DNA from: Gammaproteobacteria bacterium
GTDB taxonomy: Bacteria > Pseudomonadota > Gammaproteobacteria > Pseudomonadales > Pseudohongiellaceae
Direction of reading: 5' to 3'
DNA length: 64,000 bases
Assembly: GCA_029246545.1 (NCBI GenBank)
Contig: JAQWMX010000007.1
Coordinates: 62,001 to 126,000, forward strand
Below are positions 43,671 to 53,447 of this stretch, piece by piece. The position numbers were made by a program, and so were the translations under genes. Position 1 is the stretch's first letter, and the number at the start of each line of letters is the position of its first letter. The notes beneath the pieces are model-generated. The model searched no databases, had not been told where the DNA came from, and was given only the letters and a program-made list of their open reading frames with translations.

Positions 43671-44409
43671 ATGTCTGACGAAATACAACAAGCAGAAGAA
43701 CTTTACGACTTGATCATGTCATACCTAATTACTTATGGGTTCCAGGTGCTTGCGGCAATTGTAATTTTGCTTATCGGGATTTTTATTGCCGGTAAAATTG
43801 CAGGCATGCTGAATAAAATCATGGTCAGCAAAGAAATTGATGTAACGCTGAGTAAATTTACAGCCAATACGCTTAAGATAATAGTTATTGTTATGGTGGC
43901 CATTATGGCTTTGGGGCAGATTGGTATTAGTGTCACGCCCTTTCGTGGTAGGGGATACCATCATGGTGCAGGGTGTAAGTGGTGTAGTGGAAGAAATTAA
44001 GCTGGGTTATACCATTTTAACGAATGAGGATGATGTCAAAATTACCATTCCAAACCGGCATATTGTAGGTGAGATTATTCATAATTCCTTCGAGAGCAGT
44101 AGTTTAGAATTATCTATAGGTATCGCTTATCACTGTAATCCAGAACAAGCTATAACCGTTATTACAAAAGCATTGGAAGGAATGGAAGGGTTTGACCCAG
44201 CAAAAGCACCGCAAATTGGTATCGATGAATTTGCTGATAGCAGTATTAACATCAGTGTGCGCTGTTGGGTAAAAACGACAGAGTTATTCGATACAAAATA
44301 CCGAATCAATATGGCAATGCATCAAGCACTTACTCAAAACAATATAGAAATTCCCTTTCCTCAGCGTGATGTGCATCTAATTCAAAGTGACCAGGAATCT
44401 AGTTCCTAA
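43671..44409 (+). pseudogene. MscS-type mechanosensitive channel with internal frameshifting deletion
   Basis: Frame 1 (43671-43943) encodes the N-terminus and first helices to ALGQIGISVTPF; a different frame (from about 43936) continues RPFVVGDTIMVQGVSGVVEE through the beta and C-terminal domains (TIPNRHIVGEIIHN) to QESSS at 44409. Relatives have ~35 further residues between these points, the pore-lining Gly/Ala helix VAVLGAAGLAxGLALQG and the SNFAAGVLLI loop. The junction ACGCCCTTTCGT fits both the codons for TPF and those for RPF, so a short direct repeat CGCCCTTT could have mediated the deletion. Pore loss plus frameshift means no channel. Confidence 0.9.
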
Positions 44410-44444
44410 GTTAGCTGTGCACTATTTAATGCACTTTTAATATA

Positions 44445-45017
44445 ATGCAATATTCAATTCTTCTAGCTGGTGGCTTGTCTTCACGAATGGGTGAAGATAA
44501 GGCAAAGCTGCAGTTTGAAGGAAAAAGTCTTCTACAAAGAGGCCTTAGCTTACTCGAGACAACTGATAATGATCTTATTCTAGTCAGTGGACGAGAAGGT
44601 TTTCCAAACTCCGTTGAAGATATCATTCCGCATTCAGGTCCACCGGGTGCACTTTATTCTTGCCTCAACTATTTGCTAAAACTAGAGAAGTTAGATGGCT
44701 CGCCATTATTAATAATCCCAGTGGACATGCCGTTATTAAATCAGGAGGTTCTAACTACATTGTTAACCATCGTGCAGGGGCATGATGCATGTAACTTCGA
44801 AGGAGAAATCTTTCCTTGTGTAGTTAGGGCTAGTGAAAATTTACGTCAGCATCTAGAAGAGCTATTTAACGAAAGTCACGAGCTAGGAAAAAAGCGATCA
44901 ATGCGCGCTGTGCTTAAATTCTGCAGCAGTAAAGTTATACCAAAAAGTTTATTTGCAGATGAAATGTTTAAGAATATCAACACACCTGAAGATTATAAAA
45001 ATGCGCTTTTAGATTAA
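44445..45017 (+). CDS. mobA: Molybdenum cofactor guanylyltransferase-like protein
   Basis: 190 residues, nucleotidyltransferase fold. LLAGGLSSRMGEDKAKLQFEGKSLL is the GTP-binding signature, IIPVDMPLLNQE the metal-binding Asp, and FKNINTPEDYKN the C-terminal MobA block. It attaches GMP to molybdopterin to make the bis-MGD cofactor. No other molybdopterin gene is in the window. Confidence 0.88.
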   Translation: MQYSILLAGGLSSRMGEDKAKLQFEGKSLLQRGLSLLETTDNDLILVSGREGFPNSVEDIIPHSGPPGALYSCLNYLLKLEKLDGSPLLIIPVDMPLLNQEVLTTLLTIVQGHDACNFEGEIFPCVVRASENLRQHLEELFNESHELGKKRSMRAVLKFCSSKVIPKSLFADEMFKNINTPEDYKNALLD

Positions 45018-45095
45018 AAGGTGAAAGAGAATAACAGGCCTCTAACCAGTTACCCGAGGCTTCGAATATCTGTGAGCGATCCACTTTCTAGATTG

Positions 45096-46283
45096 TTAAC
45101 ACTGCGTAGTTTTATAAATTGCCAGTTTGATAACCAATAAAACGCTAAGTACTGAAAGAATTACCCCAATAGTAATTACCATGTTGAAACCCAAAGATTG
45201 CTGAACTAATGCTGCTAAAGCGGGACCTGCTGCAAGGCCAGCACTACTAGAAACACTGGTTAGAATAATCAGTTTGCCTGTCATGTCTACAGCTGCAACA
45301 CATGCCATAAGGTAAGGAAGAACAAAATTAAACATGGAGTTAAAAATACATGCCGCAATAAGAAATTGCTTAGCACTAAAATCATTTAGAAAAATAGTCA
45401 TCGCTATAATTGATAAAGTGACGCCGATGGCTATTGGTAATAAACGGCCAAAACGTGAACTTAACATTGCCGCTCCTAAACTGCCGCCAATGCCAATTAT
45501 CGTCGCTAAGCCTAGCGATTCTCCAATACTTTCTTGCCCTAAACCTACAGACGATCCAATACGGTCAATATAGGCCCATACACCAAACTGACCGGTATAG
45601 TAGACAAAAATTGAGAGTAAACCTGCCACGGCCCATAACAGTATTGGTTGCTGATTTTCTTCTTTATCTTTTGGCTCTTCACGTCCTCGATTAGGTAAAA
45701 AACGCAGCATAAATATCAGCAAGATAGTTAATGGGATAGTTAGGGTATAAACAAAGCCAAAACCCCAAGTAGGAAATAAAGTTGGTAAAACAAATAAACC
45801 AAGTGCGCCCATTATTAACTGGCCAGTTACCCAAAATCCAAAGGTGCGATCAGGGTCTGAAGTTAAACCAATAATTGATAAACAAATAGCCATGGAAAAA
45901 CCTGCGGCTAAACCAAATAAAAATCGAGAAATTAATAAGGCTTGAAAAGTTTCTGTGGATGCAGAAATGAGGCCAAAGCAAATCATAAAGATTAGTGCTG
46001 ATAAAACCCCTTTGCGCCAGCTGATTCTTTTTACGTAGTAAAGGGCTGGGAAAGTGGCTAGCAACATTCCTAATAATTCAGCTGAAATCACATAGCCTGC
46101 TTTGGCTTCTGTAAATCCGACTACTTCGACCATTGCCCCAATTAAAACCGGCGCTACATACAAAATCGCAATATTCACCATTCCCAATATCACAATGGTA
46201 AAAATACTGAGCTTACTGTCAATGTCTATAGTTTTATTTACTGAAAGAATTTTCTCTAGCATTGTGAGGTTTGTTGAATTCAA
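45096..46283 (-). CDS. MFS transporter
   Basis: 395 residues with 12 predicted transmembrane helices; the loop 2-3 motif is degenerate (ALYYVKRISWRKG) and the helix-4/5 FLFGLAAGFSMA block is clear. A hydrophilic middle loop (NRGREEPKDKEENQQ) separates the halves. Its start overlaps the end of the agmatinase gene by 4 bp, so they form an operon; export or uptake of a guanidine compound, putrescine or a related amine is a reasonable inference. Substrate unknown. Confidence 0.85.
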   Translation of the reverse strand: MNSTNLTMLEKILSVNKTIDIDSKLSIFTIVILGMVNIAILYVAPVLIGAMVEVVGFTEAKAGYVISAELLGMLLATFPALYYVKRISWRKGVLSALIFMICFGLISASTETFQALLISRFLFGLAAGFSMAICLSIIGLTSDPDRTFGFWVTGQLIMGALGLFVLPTLFPTWGFGFVYTLTIPLTILLIFMLRFLPNRGREEPKDKEENQQPILLWAVAGLLSIFVYYTGQFGVWAYIDRIGSSVGLGQESIGESLGLATIIGIGGSLGAAMLSSRFGRLLPIAIGVTLSIIAMTIFLNDFSAKQFLIAACIFNSMFNFVLPYLMACVAAVDMTGKLIILTSVSSSAGLAAGPALAALVQQSLGFNMVITIGVILSVLSVLLVIKLAIYKTTQC

Positions 46284-47305
46284 GCGGACTTTTCCGAAAC
46301 AGATTCAGCAACCACACAAAGAATTTCCCACATCATCGTCGCAGCAACTAAGGCTGTGTTACCACTTGGGTCATAAGGGGGTGCAACTTCAACTACATCA
46401 CCTCCGACCAAATTAAGCCCTCGCATACCTCGAATTAATTGCTGTACTTCTCGAGGTGTTAAGCCGCCAACTTCTGGCGTTCCTGTACCAGGGGTAAATG
46501 CTGGATCGATACCGTCAACATCAAAGGATATATACGTAGGTCCATCACCCACAACTCGACGCGCTTCTTCAATTACTTTATCCAAGCCCATTTGATAGAA
46601 CTCTTCAATATGTACAACTCGCATGCCGCTGTCATAAGAAAAATCCCAATGCGGCTCGGCCCGACCACGAATACCTATTTGGATAGTTCGTTCAGGGTCT
46701 AATACGCCAGCCAATGCCGCATTTCGAAAAGGACCGCCGTGGTGAAACTTTGAACCATTAAAAGGGCCGCCCGTATCGGCATGTGCATCAATATGGATTA
46801 AACCAACAGGCTCATCTTTGCCCACAGCTTTTAAAATTGGGTAGCTAATAGAGTGATCCCCACCAGCAGAGATTGGAATTACGCCTGCATCGATGACCTT
46901 ATGATAATAAGCTTCGATCTCTTCAATGCCTTGATCTAGATTATAAGTGCTAGCAAAGTTCACATCGCCATAATCGCCAAAGCGACAAAGTTGCGAAGGT
47001 ATAATGCCGCTTTCATGATGCATTGGGCCATCAGCCATTGAGGAAACCTCTCTGATTTGTTGAGGCCCAAAACGTGCACCTGGTCGATTAGTAACACCGA
47101 AGTCAAAGGGCACACCAATCAAAGCAATTTCTAATTCTTCAAGGCTGGTATATTGTTGCGCTCTTAAAAGAGTTGAATAGCCTGCATACGGTTTTATGTT
47201 GGCAGAAGCTTCTTCCAAAGCTTGATAGTGTTGATTAAGCCTACTATCGTTAAAATCAATTTTTTCAGCTAACTCTTGTAGCTTTGCTAGTTTTTTCGAA
47301 TCCAT
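46280..47305 (-). CDS. speB: Agmatinase/arginase family ureohydrolase
   Basis: 341 residues. The binuclear manganese motifs are complete: GGDHSISYPI, HIDAHADTGGPF and SFDVDGIDPAFTPGTGTPEVGG. PYAGYSTLLRAQ and GVPFDFGVTNRPGARFGPQQIR resemble SpeB and guanidinobutyrase. It hydrolyses agmatine or a related guanidino compound to urea and an amine. The substrate cannot be fixed from sequence; the coupled MFS gene may carry substrate or product. Confidence 0.9.
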   Translation of the reverse strand: MDSKKLAKLQELAEKIDFNDSRLNQHYQALEEASANIKPYAGYSTLLRAQQYTSLEELEIALIGVPFDFGVTNRPGARFGPQQIREVSSMADGPMHHESGIIPSQLCRFGDYGDVNFASTYNLDQGIEEIEAYYHKVIDAGVIPISAGGDHSISYPILKAVGKDEPVGLIHIDAHADTGGPFNGSKFHHGGPFRNAALAGVLDPERTIQIGIRGRAEPHWDFSYDSGMRVVHIEEFYQMGLDKVIEEARRVVGDGPTYISFDVDGIDPAFTPGTGTPEVGGLTPREVQQLIRGMRGLNLVGGDVVEVAPPYDPSGNTALVAATMMWEILCVVAESVSEKSA

Positions 47306-47348
47306 AAAGACTATTTCCGTTCTGTTAATTATTCTCTAGACTTAAGAA

Positions 47349-47378
47349 TAAAAAAGCTGCTCAAGAGCAGCTTTTTTA
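47349..47378. terminator. Bidirectional terminator after the tricorn-type protease gene
   Basis: AAAAAGCTGCTC / GAGCAGCTTTTTT with a two-base centre forms a strong stem with A and T tracts on both sides. It follows the protease stop codon (47413, minus strand) by 35-60 bp. Confidence 0.85.
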
Positions 47379-47412
47379 AATCTTAAATTTTAGAAGATCT
47401 AAAGCGTTATTT

Positions 47413-50400
47413 TTAATTTGCTGCTGGTGTTGAAAAAGGTGGTGGTTGTATATCCATTTCGCCTTGTTCCTCTAATAAGCGTAGTGTTTCTGCAACGGCT
47501 GCTTCTAATTGAGGGTCTTCACCATTATTTAAAGATTGAGCGTCTTGATAAACGTCAATATCAGGTGTTATTCCTTCATTCTCTGCGACCCATCTATTGT
47601 TAAGGGGGTCAAAGATAGCATTATCAGGGGCCGTTAAAGCACCTCCATCGACTAAGCTATAATGTACTGAAGACTTTACAAGACCACCCCAAGAGCGTTT
47701 GCCAATTAATGGGCCAGCTTGCTGTTGGCGGAATATCCAAGGGAAGAAATCTCCGCCAGACATCGACATTTCATTGATCATCAATACTTTCGGTCCAAGA
47801 ATGCCGCCTGGTATTCTCATTGGTGCTCCATTCGGGACCTCATTAGTAATGGCAACTCTTAGTTTTCGAGTCATCAAATCAACCATGTAGTCATCTAATT
47901 GGCCGCCGCCATTATATCTTTCATCGATAACCGCACCGGCTTTATCTTGCTGGGCAAAAAAGTAGCGGTTGAAAGAGACAAAACCAGGTGTGCTGGTATT
48001 TGGCACCCAAACATAGCCTAATTTACCACCAGAGAGTTCATCTACTTTGCGTCGGTTATCTTCAACCCAAGTGCGTTGTCTTAATGAATTTTCGCTACTG
48101 ATGGGCACAACTGTTTCCAGCCAGGCATTATCAAAATTTGGTGAGTCATTAAGATGTAAAACTGTTTGTTGATCAGCAGTATCTTCTAAAAAAGCAAAAG
48201 GGTTATCGCTGGCGCTTAACTCTCTACCATTAATGCCAACCAAATAATAACCTTCTTCAATATCCAAGCCAGGTTGATCAAGAGGTCCTGTTAGTTCAGG
48301 ATTCCAGCTTTCAGAAGTATAAATGCGCTCAATTCTCCAGCGATTACGTTCCGCTACTAAATCAGCACCAAGTAAGCCGACAGTAGATTCTTCTACTTCT
48401 GGGTAATCACCTCCGAAGACAAAGCTATGACCAACGGACATTTCACCGTTAACTTGGTCAAGAATATAAGTTAGCGCTGTACGATGTTTAATAAAAGGGA
48501 TCAGTGGTGCATAACGGTCATAAACATCGTTCCAATCACGGCCATGCATGTTGGGGTCATAAAAATAATCTCTTTCATAACGCCAAGCTTCATCAAACAT
48601 TTGCTGCCATTCAGCTTCTCGATCAAGCCTCATGGTTAAGTTCACTTCAAGATTTGTTGCGCCACCTTCATTTCCTCCCATGTAACCACTCGGGCTTGCG
48701 GCATCCAGAATTTGCCAAGCATTACCTTTGCTGACTAATAAGCTATTGCCATCTGCCGAAACAGATACCGCGCTGATACCATCGGTAAATGGTTGAGCTT
48801 CTCTTCCTTCAAGAGTGAATTTATGCAGAACCATTGCTTGGCTATTGGGTGATTGTTCACCAATAAATACTGAACCAGAAGGCCCGCTAATAGTTGTTCT
48901 ATAGTTTCTTGCCGGGAGCGGGAGCGCCAAAATTCTACGTCCAATCCCTTCAATATCGATTACCACTGAAACAGCAGTAGGCTCACCCTCAGAATCAGCT
49001 TCTGTTGCAGCTACTTCTTGATTTGTTTCTTCATCACTTAAAGGTTCGAATGGCGAATTTGAAGTTTCATTGAGGTTAATTATGTAGGCTGCGTATTCAG
49101 GCTGAGATGGAATGGCACTGGTACTTGCCCAGCTAGAGCCTAAGGCTAAATCAGTACTGGCAAGAAAGTAAATATGTTTGCCATTTCTATCCCAGGAAGG
49201 AGCAAAAGCATCCGCGAAAGCATTAGTTAGCGGGCTAACATTGTTTTCTTCTCTCGACCAGGCAACTATTTGTCTGAAACTATTACTGCCGGTTTTCGAG
49301 TAGGCCAGCCAGTTTGAATCTGGCGACCAAGTTAAACCATTAAACCCTCTTTCTATATTGTTACCACCAACATCGATAGTCATGATTTCTTCGCTGTTTA
49401 TATCTAACACACGAATTCTGACATCATCATCAACAAAGGCTATTAATTGCCCATCGGGTGACCAGCTAGGCTCCCAGGCCATCTTCGATTCACCGATAGA
49501 GATACTTTCAACTTCTGACATGCCGTCTTGATCAGCAATTAACAAACGATAAAATTCACCATTATTATCTGAAAACCAGGCAATTTTATCCCCTTGAGGA
49601 GACCATATTGGCGCACGATCAGCAGCATTTGAGCTTTGGGTGATATTTCGGGTGTCACCATTTTCTATAGGAACGGTAAATATTTCGCCTCTAGCAGCCA
49701 TAATGGCTCGCTTACCGGAGGGTGATAGAGAAGCAGAGTCCACATTAGCACTGACATCTTCACGTTGGGTTTCTGCCCACGGAAAGTCACCGATAACGTC
49801 AATCTCTAATCGGCTTATCTCGTTGCTTTCTGGATCTAATGTATAGAGATAGCCACTTTGTTCAAAAGTAAGTAATTGGTTGTTACCCGAAAGCTGTTTT
49901 ACATCACTGTCAGAAAATTCAGTGTGCTGTCTCAGAGAATTAGAGCTTGGAGAAAAAGACCAGACGTTAGATGTCCAATCACGATCAGATAAGAAATAAA
50001 TGCTGTCGCCAAGCCAAAAGGGTTCTATATCAACCGATGACTCATTGGGTAATTGAATTTCAGCGTTATTATCTAAATCTAATATGACTAAAGGGGTGTT
50101 TTGGCCACCGCGATAGGCACGAAATTCCTCATCTCGACGAGTCATGCGATCGATGATTATTTGATCGCCGTCAGGAGAAAATGAGCCGTTATATCCCCAT
50201 TGTTCAGATAATAAAACAGGGGCACCACCACTTAATGGAACGGTCCAGAGTCGATTAAACTCGATTGGTGCTGAGCCTCGGCTGGAAGCATATAAAACGT
50301 GCTCTCCATCAGGCGTCCAGCCTCGAGTTATGACTGGAGAAGGGTGCCAAGTAAGTCTGTTTACAGCTCCACCAGTAGCTGGAACTGTATATACAGAAGC

Positions 50401-50727
50401 CGTGCCGGAGCGATTTGAAGTAAATGCGATAGTTTGCCCGTCAGGTGAAAAATTCGGATCACTTTCAATTGCTGCTGTGCTAGTTATTCGAACGGCTTGT
50501 GATTGCCCTAATTCGGCAACCCAAATATCACCGCCATAAACAAAAGTAATATGTGAATCACTAATACTTGGTTGTCTGAGCAGGCGGGTGCCCTGTGCGT
50601 TGGCGGATAAAGAAAGTAGGGCGCTACAACAAAGAGTTATCATCAGAAATATGAAGCGGTTATAGGTTTTAGTATAAAAAAATCTAAAAAAATGAAGGTT
50701 GTTTATTTTTATTATCATATTAATCAT
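47413..50727 (-). CDS. Tricorn-type S41 serine protease, exported
   Basis: 1104 residues; the hydrophobic stretch FIFLMITLCCSALLSLSANAQ is the signal peptide, so a start later than ATG 50727 (for example 50643) is possible. Residues about 50-620 form beta-propellers with many PD40/TolB-like repeats (DPNFSPDGQTIAFTS, PSWSPDGQLIAFVD). A C1 helical domain, a PDZ-like part (IEEGYYLVGINGRELS) and the S41 core follow; the nucleophile Ser lies in MSMSGGDFFPW with GKRSWGGLVKS after it. Tricorn proteins cut peptides; this exported form probably digests periplasmic oligopeptides, as the M16 lipoprotein may. Confidence 0.92.
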   Translation of the reverse strand: MINMIIKINNLHFFRFFYTKTYNRFIFLMITLCCSALLSLSANAQGTRLLRQPSISDSHITFVYGGDIWVAELGQSQAVRITSTAAIESDPNFSPDGQTIAFTSNRSGTASVYTVPATGGAVNRLTWHPSPVITRGWTPDGEHVLYASSRGSAPIEFNRLWTVPLSGGAPVLLSEQWGYNGSFSPDGDQIIIDRMTRRDEEFRAYRGGQNTPLVILDLDNNAEIQLPNESSVDIEPFWLGDSIYFLSDRDWTSNVWSFSPSSNSLRQHTEFSDSDVKQLSGNNQLLTFEQSGYLYTLDPESNEISRLEIDVIGDFPWAETQREDVSANVDSASLSPSGKRAIMAARGEIFTVPIENGDTRNITQSSNAADRAPIWSPQGDKIAWFSDNNGEFYRLLIADQDGMSEVESISIGESKMAWEPSWSPDGQLIAFVDDDVRIRVLDINSEEIMTIDVGGNNIERGFNGLTWSPDSNWLAYSKTGSNSFRQIVAWSREENNVSPLTNAFADAFAPSWDRNGKHIYFLASTDLALGSSWASTSAIPSQPEYAAYIINLNETSNSPFEPLSDEETNQEVAATEADSEGEPTAVSVVIDIEGIGRRILALPLPARNYRTTISGPSGSVFIGEQSPNSQAMVLHKFTLEGREAQPFTDGISAVSVSADGNSLLVSKGNAWQILDAASPSGYMGGNEGGATNLEVNLTMRLDREAEWQQMFDEAWRYERDYFYDPNMHGRDWNDVYDRYAPLIPFIKHRTALTYILDQVNGEMSVGHSFVFGGDYPEVEESTVGLLGADLVAERNRWRIERIYTSESWNPELTGPLDQPGLDIEEGYYLVGINGRELSASDNPFAFLEDTADQQTVLHLNDSPNFDNAWLETVVPISSENSLRQRTWVEDNRRKVDELSGGKLGYVWVPNTSTPGFVSFNRYFFAQQDKAGAVIDERYNGGGQLDDYMVDLMTRKLRVAITNEVPNGAPMRIPGGILGPKVLMINEMSMSGGDFFPWIFRQQQAGPLIGKRSWGGLVKSSVHYSLVDGGALTAPDNAIFDPLNNRWVAENEGITPDIDVYQDAQSLNNGEDPQLEAAVAETLRLLEEQGEMDIQPPPFSTPAAN

Positions 50728-50913
50728 CGCTCAATTTTCTCCGAATAAGAAAGTGCATGCTGCTTATCACTATTTATTATATTTGAATAATTTTGCTGCT
50801 CTAACAATATACATTATCAATTTGATACTGCTATTGGCAATAGAAAACACCGTCGTTAGGGTTATCTCGAATGCTAGTTTTAAAAGATAGCAGATTTTAG
50901 AGTCTGGCTATAG

Positions 50914-51024
50914 TCTGAACCTCCACTAGCGGTTTCGGGTTATGTTGATCGATACTCGCATCAAGAAGATGATAACTATACTCAGGCTGACGGGATACAG
51001 GATAGGGTTTTGGAAAAGTTATAA
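50914..51024 (+). pseudogene. Probable catalase C-terminal remnant
   Basis: An open plus-strand frame with no start codon reads SEPPLAVSGYVDRYSHQEDD, NYTQADGIQDRVLEKL, stop. It closely follows the catalase C-terminal-domain pattern PPLxISGDADRYDHRxGNDDYTQ, then jumps to what looks like the last residues of such an enzyme. The catalytic His and heme Tyr domains are absent. It sits between two minus-strand genes. The short length leaves room for chance, but the run of matching positions is long. Confidence 0.5.
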
Positions 51025-51027
51025 AGC

Positions 51028-53280
51028 TCAGAAATTCATCCTTAAACCAAGACTCGCGGTTCTATCTTTATTTGGTCTCGCACCATAAGGATGACGTCCC
51101 ATAATGTTTTCTTCTGACGTAATATTTTCTATTCGCGTATAGATGTTTAGCGCGTCATTCACTTGATAGTTGGCAATTAAGTCGACTGTTAAAGTGTCAT
51201 CAGTTCTTTCAAAAACATCACAACTGGCTCGAACACATACTTCATCAATATAGTTTGCCTTAGCTTGAATGCCCCAACGGTTAGATTCTAGCCCTAAAGA
51301 AATTTGTAGTTGATTTTTAGGTATATAAGGAATGGGGTCTCCAGCACTTACGTTACCATAAAAGTCTGTACTAGCAATGTCAGTATCAAACTCACCGTTA
51401 ATGTGTGTGTAAGACAGCATCAAAGGAACGCTTAAGCCGTGGTTTAAATCTATGCTTGAAGATGCAATGAATTCGAGGCCTTGAACAGTCGCTGCATCAC
51501 CATTAAAGGCATCGCCTATTGTGCAATCAGCACCAGAAGAAGCTGTGCATACGCCTAAAAGGTTTTCGTAGTCACTATGAAAACCTATAAGCTCAGTATT
51601 GATATAAGAATTTGAATAACGAATACCTGCTTCATAGTTTATTGCTTCTTCGGGGTTTACGCCTGGAGAGTTAGAAGGAGTTGTAAAACCTTTATGCGCA
51701 CCAGCCAATAAAGTTATGCCTGAGTCAAAATTATAAGAAATACCTGCGCCGGGTAACCAGACTTGAGTGTCATTTTCACGACTATCTCTAATTGTTCGTG
51801 ATACACCATTGTTGTACCGTGTCCGCTTAAGTTCTATGTCTTCGAAACGTATGCCGGGAGTGAATGCCCAGTTACCGAATTCAATTCGATCATAAATATA
51901 GATGGCAGTGGCGTCAGCTTCCTGTACTCGGTTTCCCGCTGCACCCAAGACACCAACATCATTCAAAACTAATGCGCCGGAAACTTGTTGATAGCTTGAA
52001 TCATATTGCATGCGATCTTCTTCATCTTGATGCACGCGTATGCTGCCTTCTAGGGAGTGGGTGACATCTCCTATAGAGCCACTCCAGTTGAAACCTAATT
52101 GAATGCCGCGTGAAAAATATTCTCGATTATTAGAGCGCATATCTATACTGCCAACTGCGGTATCTAATTCTCCACTAAGAATTCTACTTAGGTCAGAGCT
52201 GGAAACACCATCACGTGAGCTATTGGTATTAATGTCATTAATAATATTTGACCAACTAGTTCTGCTTAAAGAATCAGCATCAGCACTACCATTTAAGTCG
52301 ATGCCTTCAGTTTTGAACCAGTTTCTAGCATGTTCATTGTTGTAGGCTACGGCAGTGAAGCCAAGAGTGTCGCTGTAGTCATAGTTATAACGAAGGACTA
52401 CCTGTTTATGCTCAGTCTTTATATTGTCTATAGCCGATATGCCATAACGTTGATAGGAGTCTTGTAGAAAGTCATTATCCGTTAAACCCAAATAGCTTTG
52501 ATTAGAGTCTTGATCAACATATTGCAGCTTTAGTTCGATGCTGCTTTTTGAGTCAAGTGGGGCATAACCTAATTTTACCGTGTAATCATTTACTTCAAAG
52601 CCTGTGTCATTGCTGCTTCGGTTTATTTGCTGAAAACCGTCTGATGACCAGTTATGTGTTTCTACTAAGAAACCGAATCCAGACTCTGTGTAGCCACCGT
52701 AATTAGCGTGTAATCTGTTAGTGGAGTCTTGGCCGCTTTCCAATAAAATATTTCCTTCCATTTGATTAGGAATAGGCGTTGAAATCATATTTAATGCCCC
52801 ACCAATTGTATAAGGGCCTTGTGTAATTGCAGAGGGTCCTTTAACCACTTCTACTGAATTAAGTCGTCCAGAAGTAGGGAAGTAATAGGCTGATGGAGCA
52901 GCATACGGGGCAGGGGCTATCAGTATGTTGTCTTCTAATAAAGTTATTCTTGAGCTGCGCTCAGTTGTTACACCTCTAATGCTGATGTTTGGCCTTAAAC
53001 CGTAACCATCTTCAACTTGAATTGATACACCAGGAATTTCACGAATAATTCTTTGGATATCAGAATAAGAGAACGTTTCAAGTTGTTCTGTGCTAATTAA
53101 ATAGGCTGACCCCGTAACGCTGGAAATATCATCCTGATGACCAATAATGGTGAATTCTTCAAAAAAGTGGTTTGATTTCTTTGCCTCTGATTCGTGTTGC
53201 GATAAGCCCGATGTTGCAGCAGTAGTTGTTACTAGCAGAGTGATTAAAGAAGGTAATATGGTTAGTGCAGAGCGTTTCAT
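51028..53280 (-). CDS. TonB-dependent receptor, iron-type (FecA-like), Fur controlled
   Basis: 750 residues; signal peptide MKRSALTILPSLITLLVTTTAA. Plug domain: EEFTIIGHQDD, IIREIPGVSIQVEDGYGLRP, ISIRGVTTERSSRITLLED, VEVVKGPSAITQGPYTIGGALNM. The barrel ends SLGLRMNF with terminal Phe. The plug pattern ILIAPAPYAAPSAYYFPT is shared with receptors annotated as Fe(III)-dicitrate or siderophore receptors. A perfect Fur box precedes the gene. No FecR/FecI pair or siderophore genes are adjacent, so the ligand is unknown. Confidence 0.9.
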   Translation of the reverse strand: MKRSALTILPSLITLLVTTTAATSGLSQHESEAKKSNHFFEEFTIIGHQDDISSVTGSAYLISTEQLETFSYSDIQRIIREIPGVSIQVEDGYGLRPNISIRGVTTERSSRITLLEDNILIAPAPYAAPSAYYFPTSGRLNSVEVVKGPSAITQGPYTIGGALNMISTPIPNQMEGNILLESGQDSTNRLHANYGGYTESGFGFLVETHNWSSDGFQQINRSSNDTGFEVNDYTVKLGYAPLDSKSSIELKLQYVDQDSNQSYLGLTDNDFLQDSYQRYGISAIDNIKTEHKQVVLRYNYDYSDTLGFTAVAYNNEHARNWFKTEGIDLNGSADADSLSRTSWSNIINDINTNSSRDGVSSSDLSRILSGELDTAVGSIDMRSNNREYFSRGIQLGFNWSGSIGDVTHSLEGSIRVHQDEEDRMQYDSSYQQVSGALVLNDVGVLGAAGNRVQEADATAIYIYDRIEFGNWAFTPGIRFEDIELKRTRYNNGVSRTIRDSRENDTQVWLPGAGISYNFDSGITLLAGAHKGFTTPSNSPGVNPEEAINYEAGIRYSNSYINTELIGFHSDYENLLGVCTASSGADCTIGDAFNGDAATVQGLEFIASSSIDLNHGLSVPLMLSYTHINGEFDTDIASTDFYGNVSAGDPIPYIPKNQLQISLGLESNRWGIQAKANYIDEVCVRASCDVFERTDDTLTVDLIANYQVNDALNIYTRIENITSEENIMGRHPYGARPNKDRTASLGLRMNF

Positions 53281-53312
53281 TTCAAGAATTGTTCAGCTGT
53301 TAAAAAGAAAGT

Positions 53313-53333
53313 AAATGATAATGATTATCATTT
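53313..53333. promoter_or_regulatory. Fur box upstream of TonB receptor
   Basis: Perfect 21-bp palindrome with 10-bp arms AAATGATAAT and ATTATCATTT around a central G, matching the Fur 19-mer at nearly all positions. It ends 33 bp before the TonB receptor start, where Fur with Fe2+ would block transcription. Confidence 0.92.
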
Positions 53334-53447
53334 AGATTGTCAAGTGAAAATGAGCAATGCAAAGAAATAATTCGTTTTTAAAAAAACCTCGTGTTGTTAG
53401 GTATAAGAAGTGCTGATAAAACTAGAGATTAAGAATAGTGCCGATTC

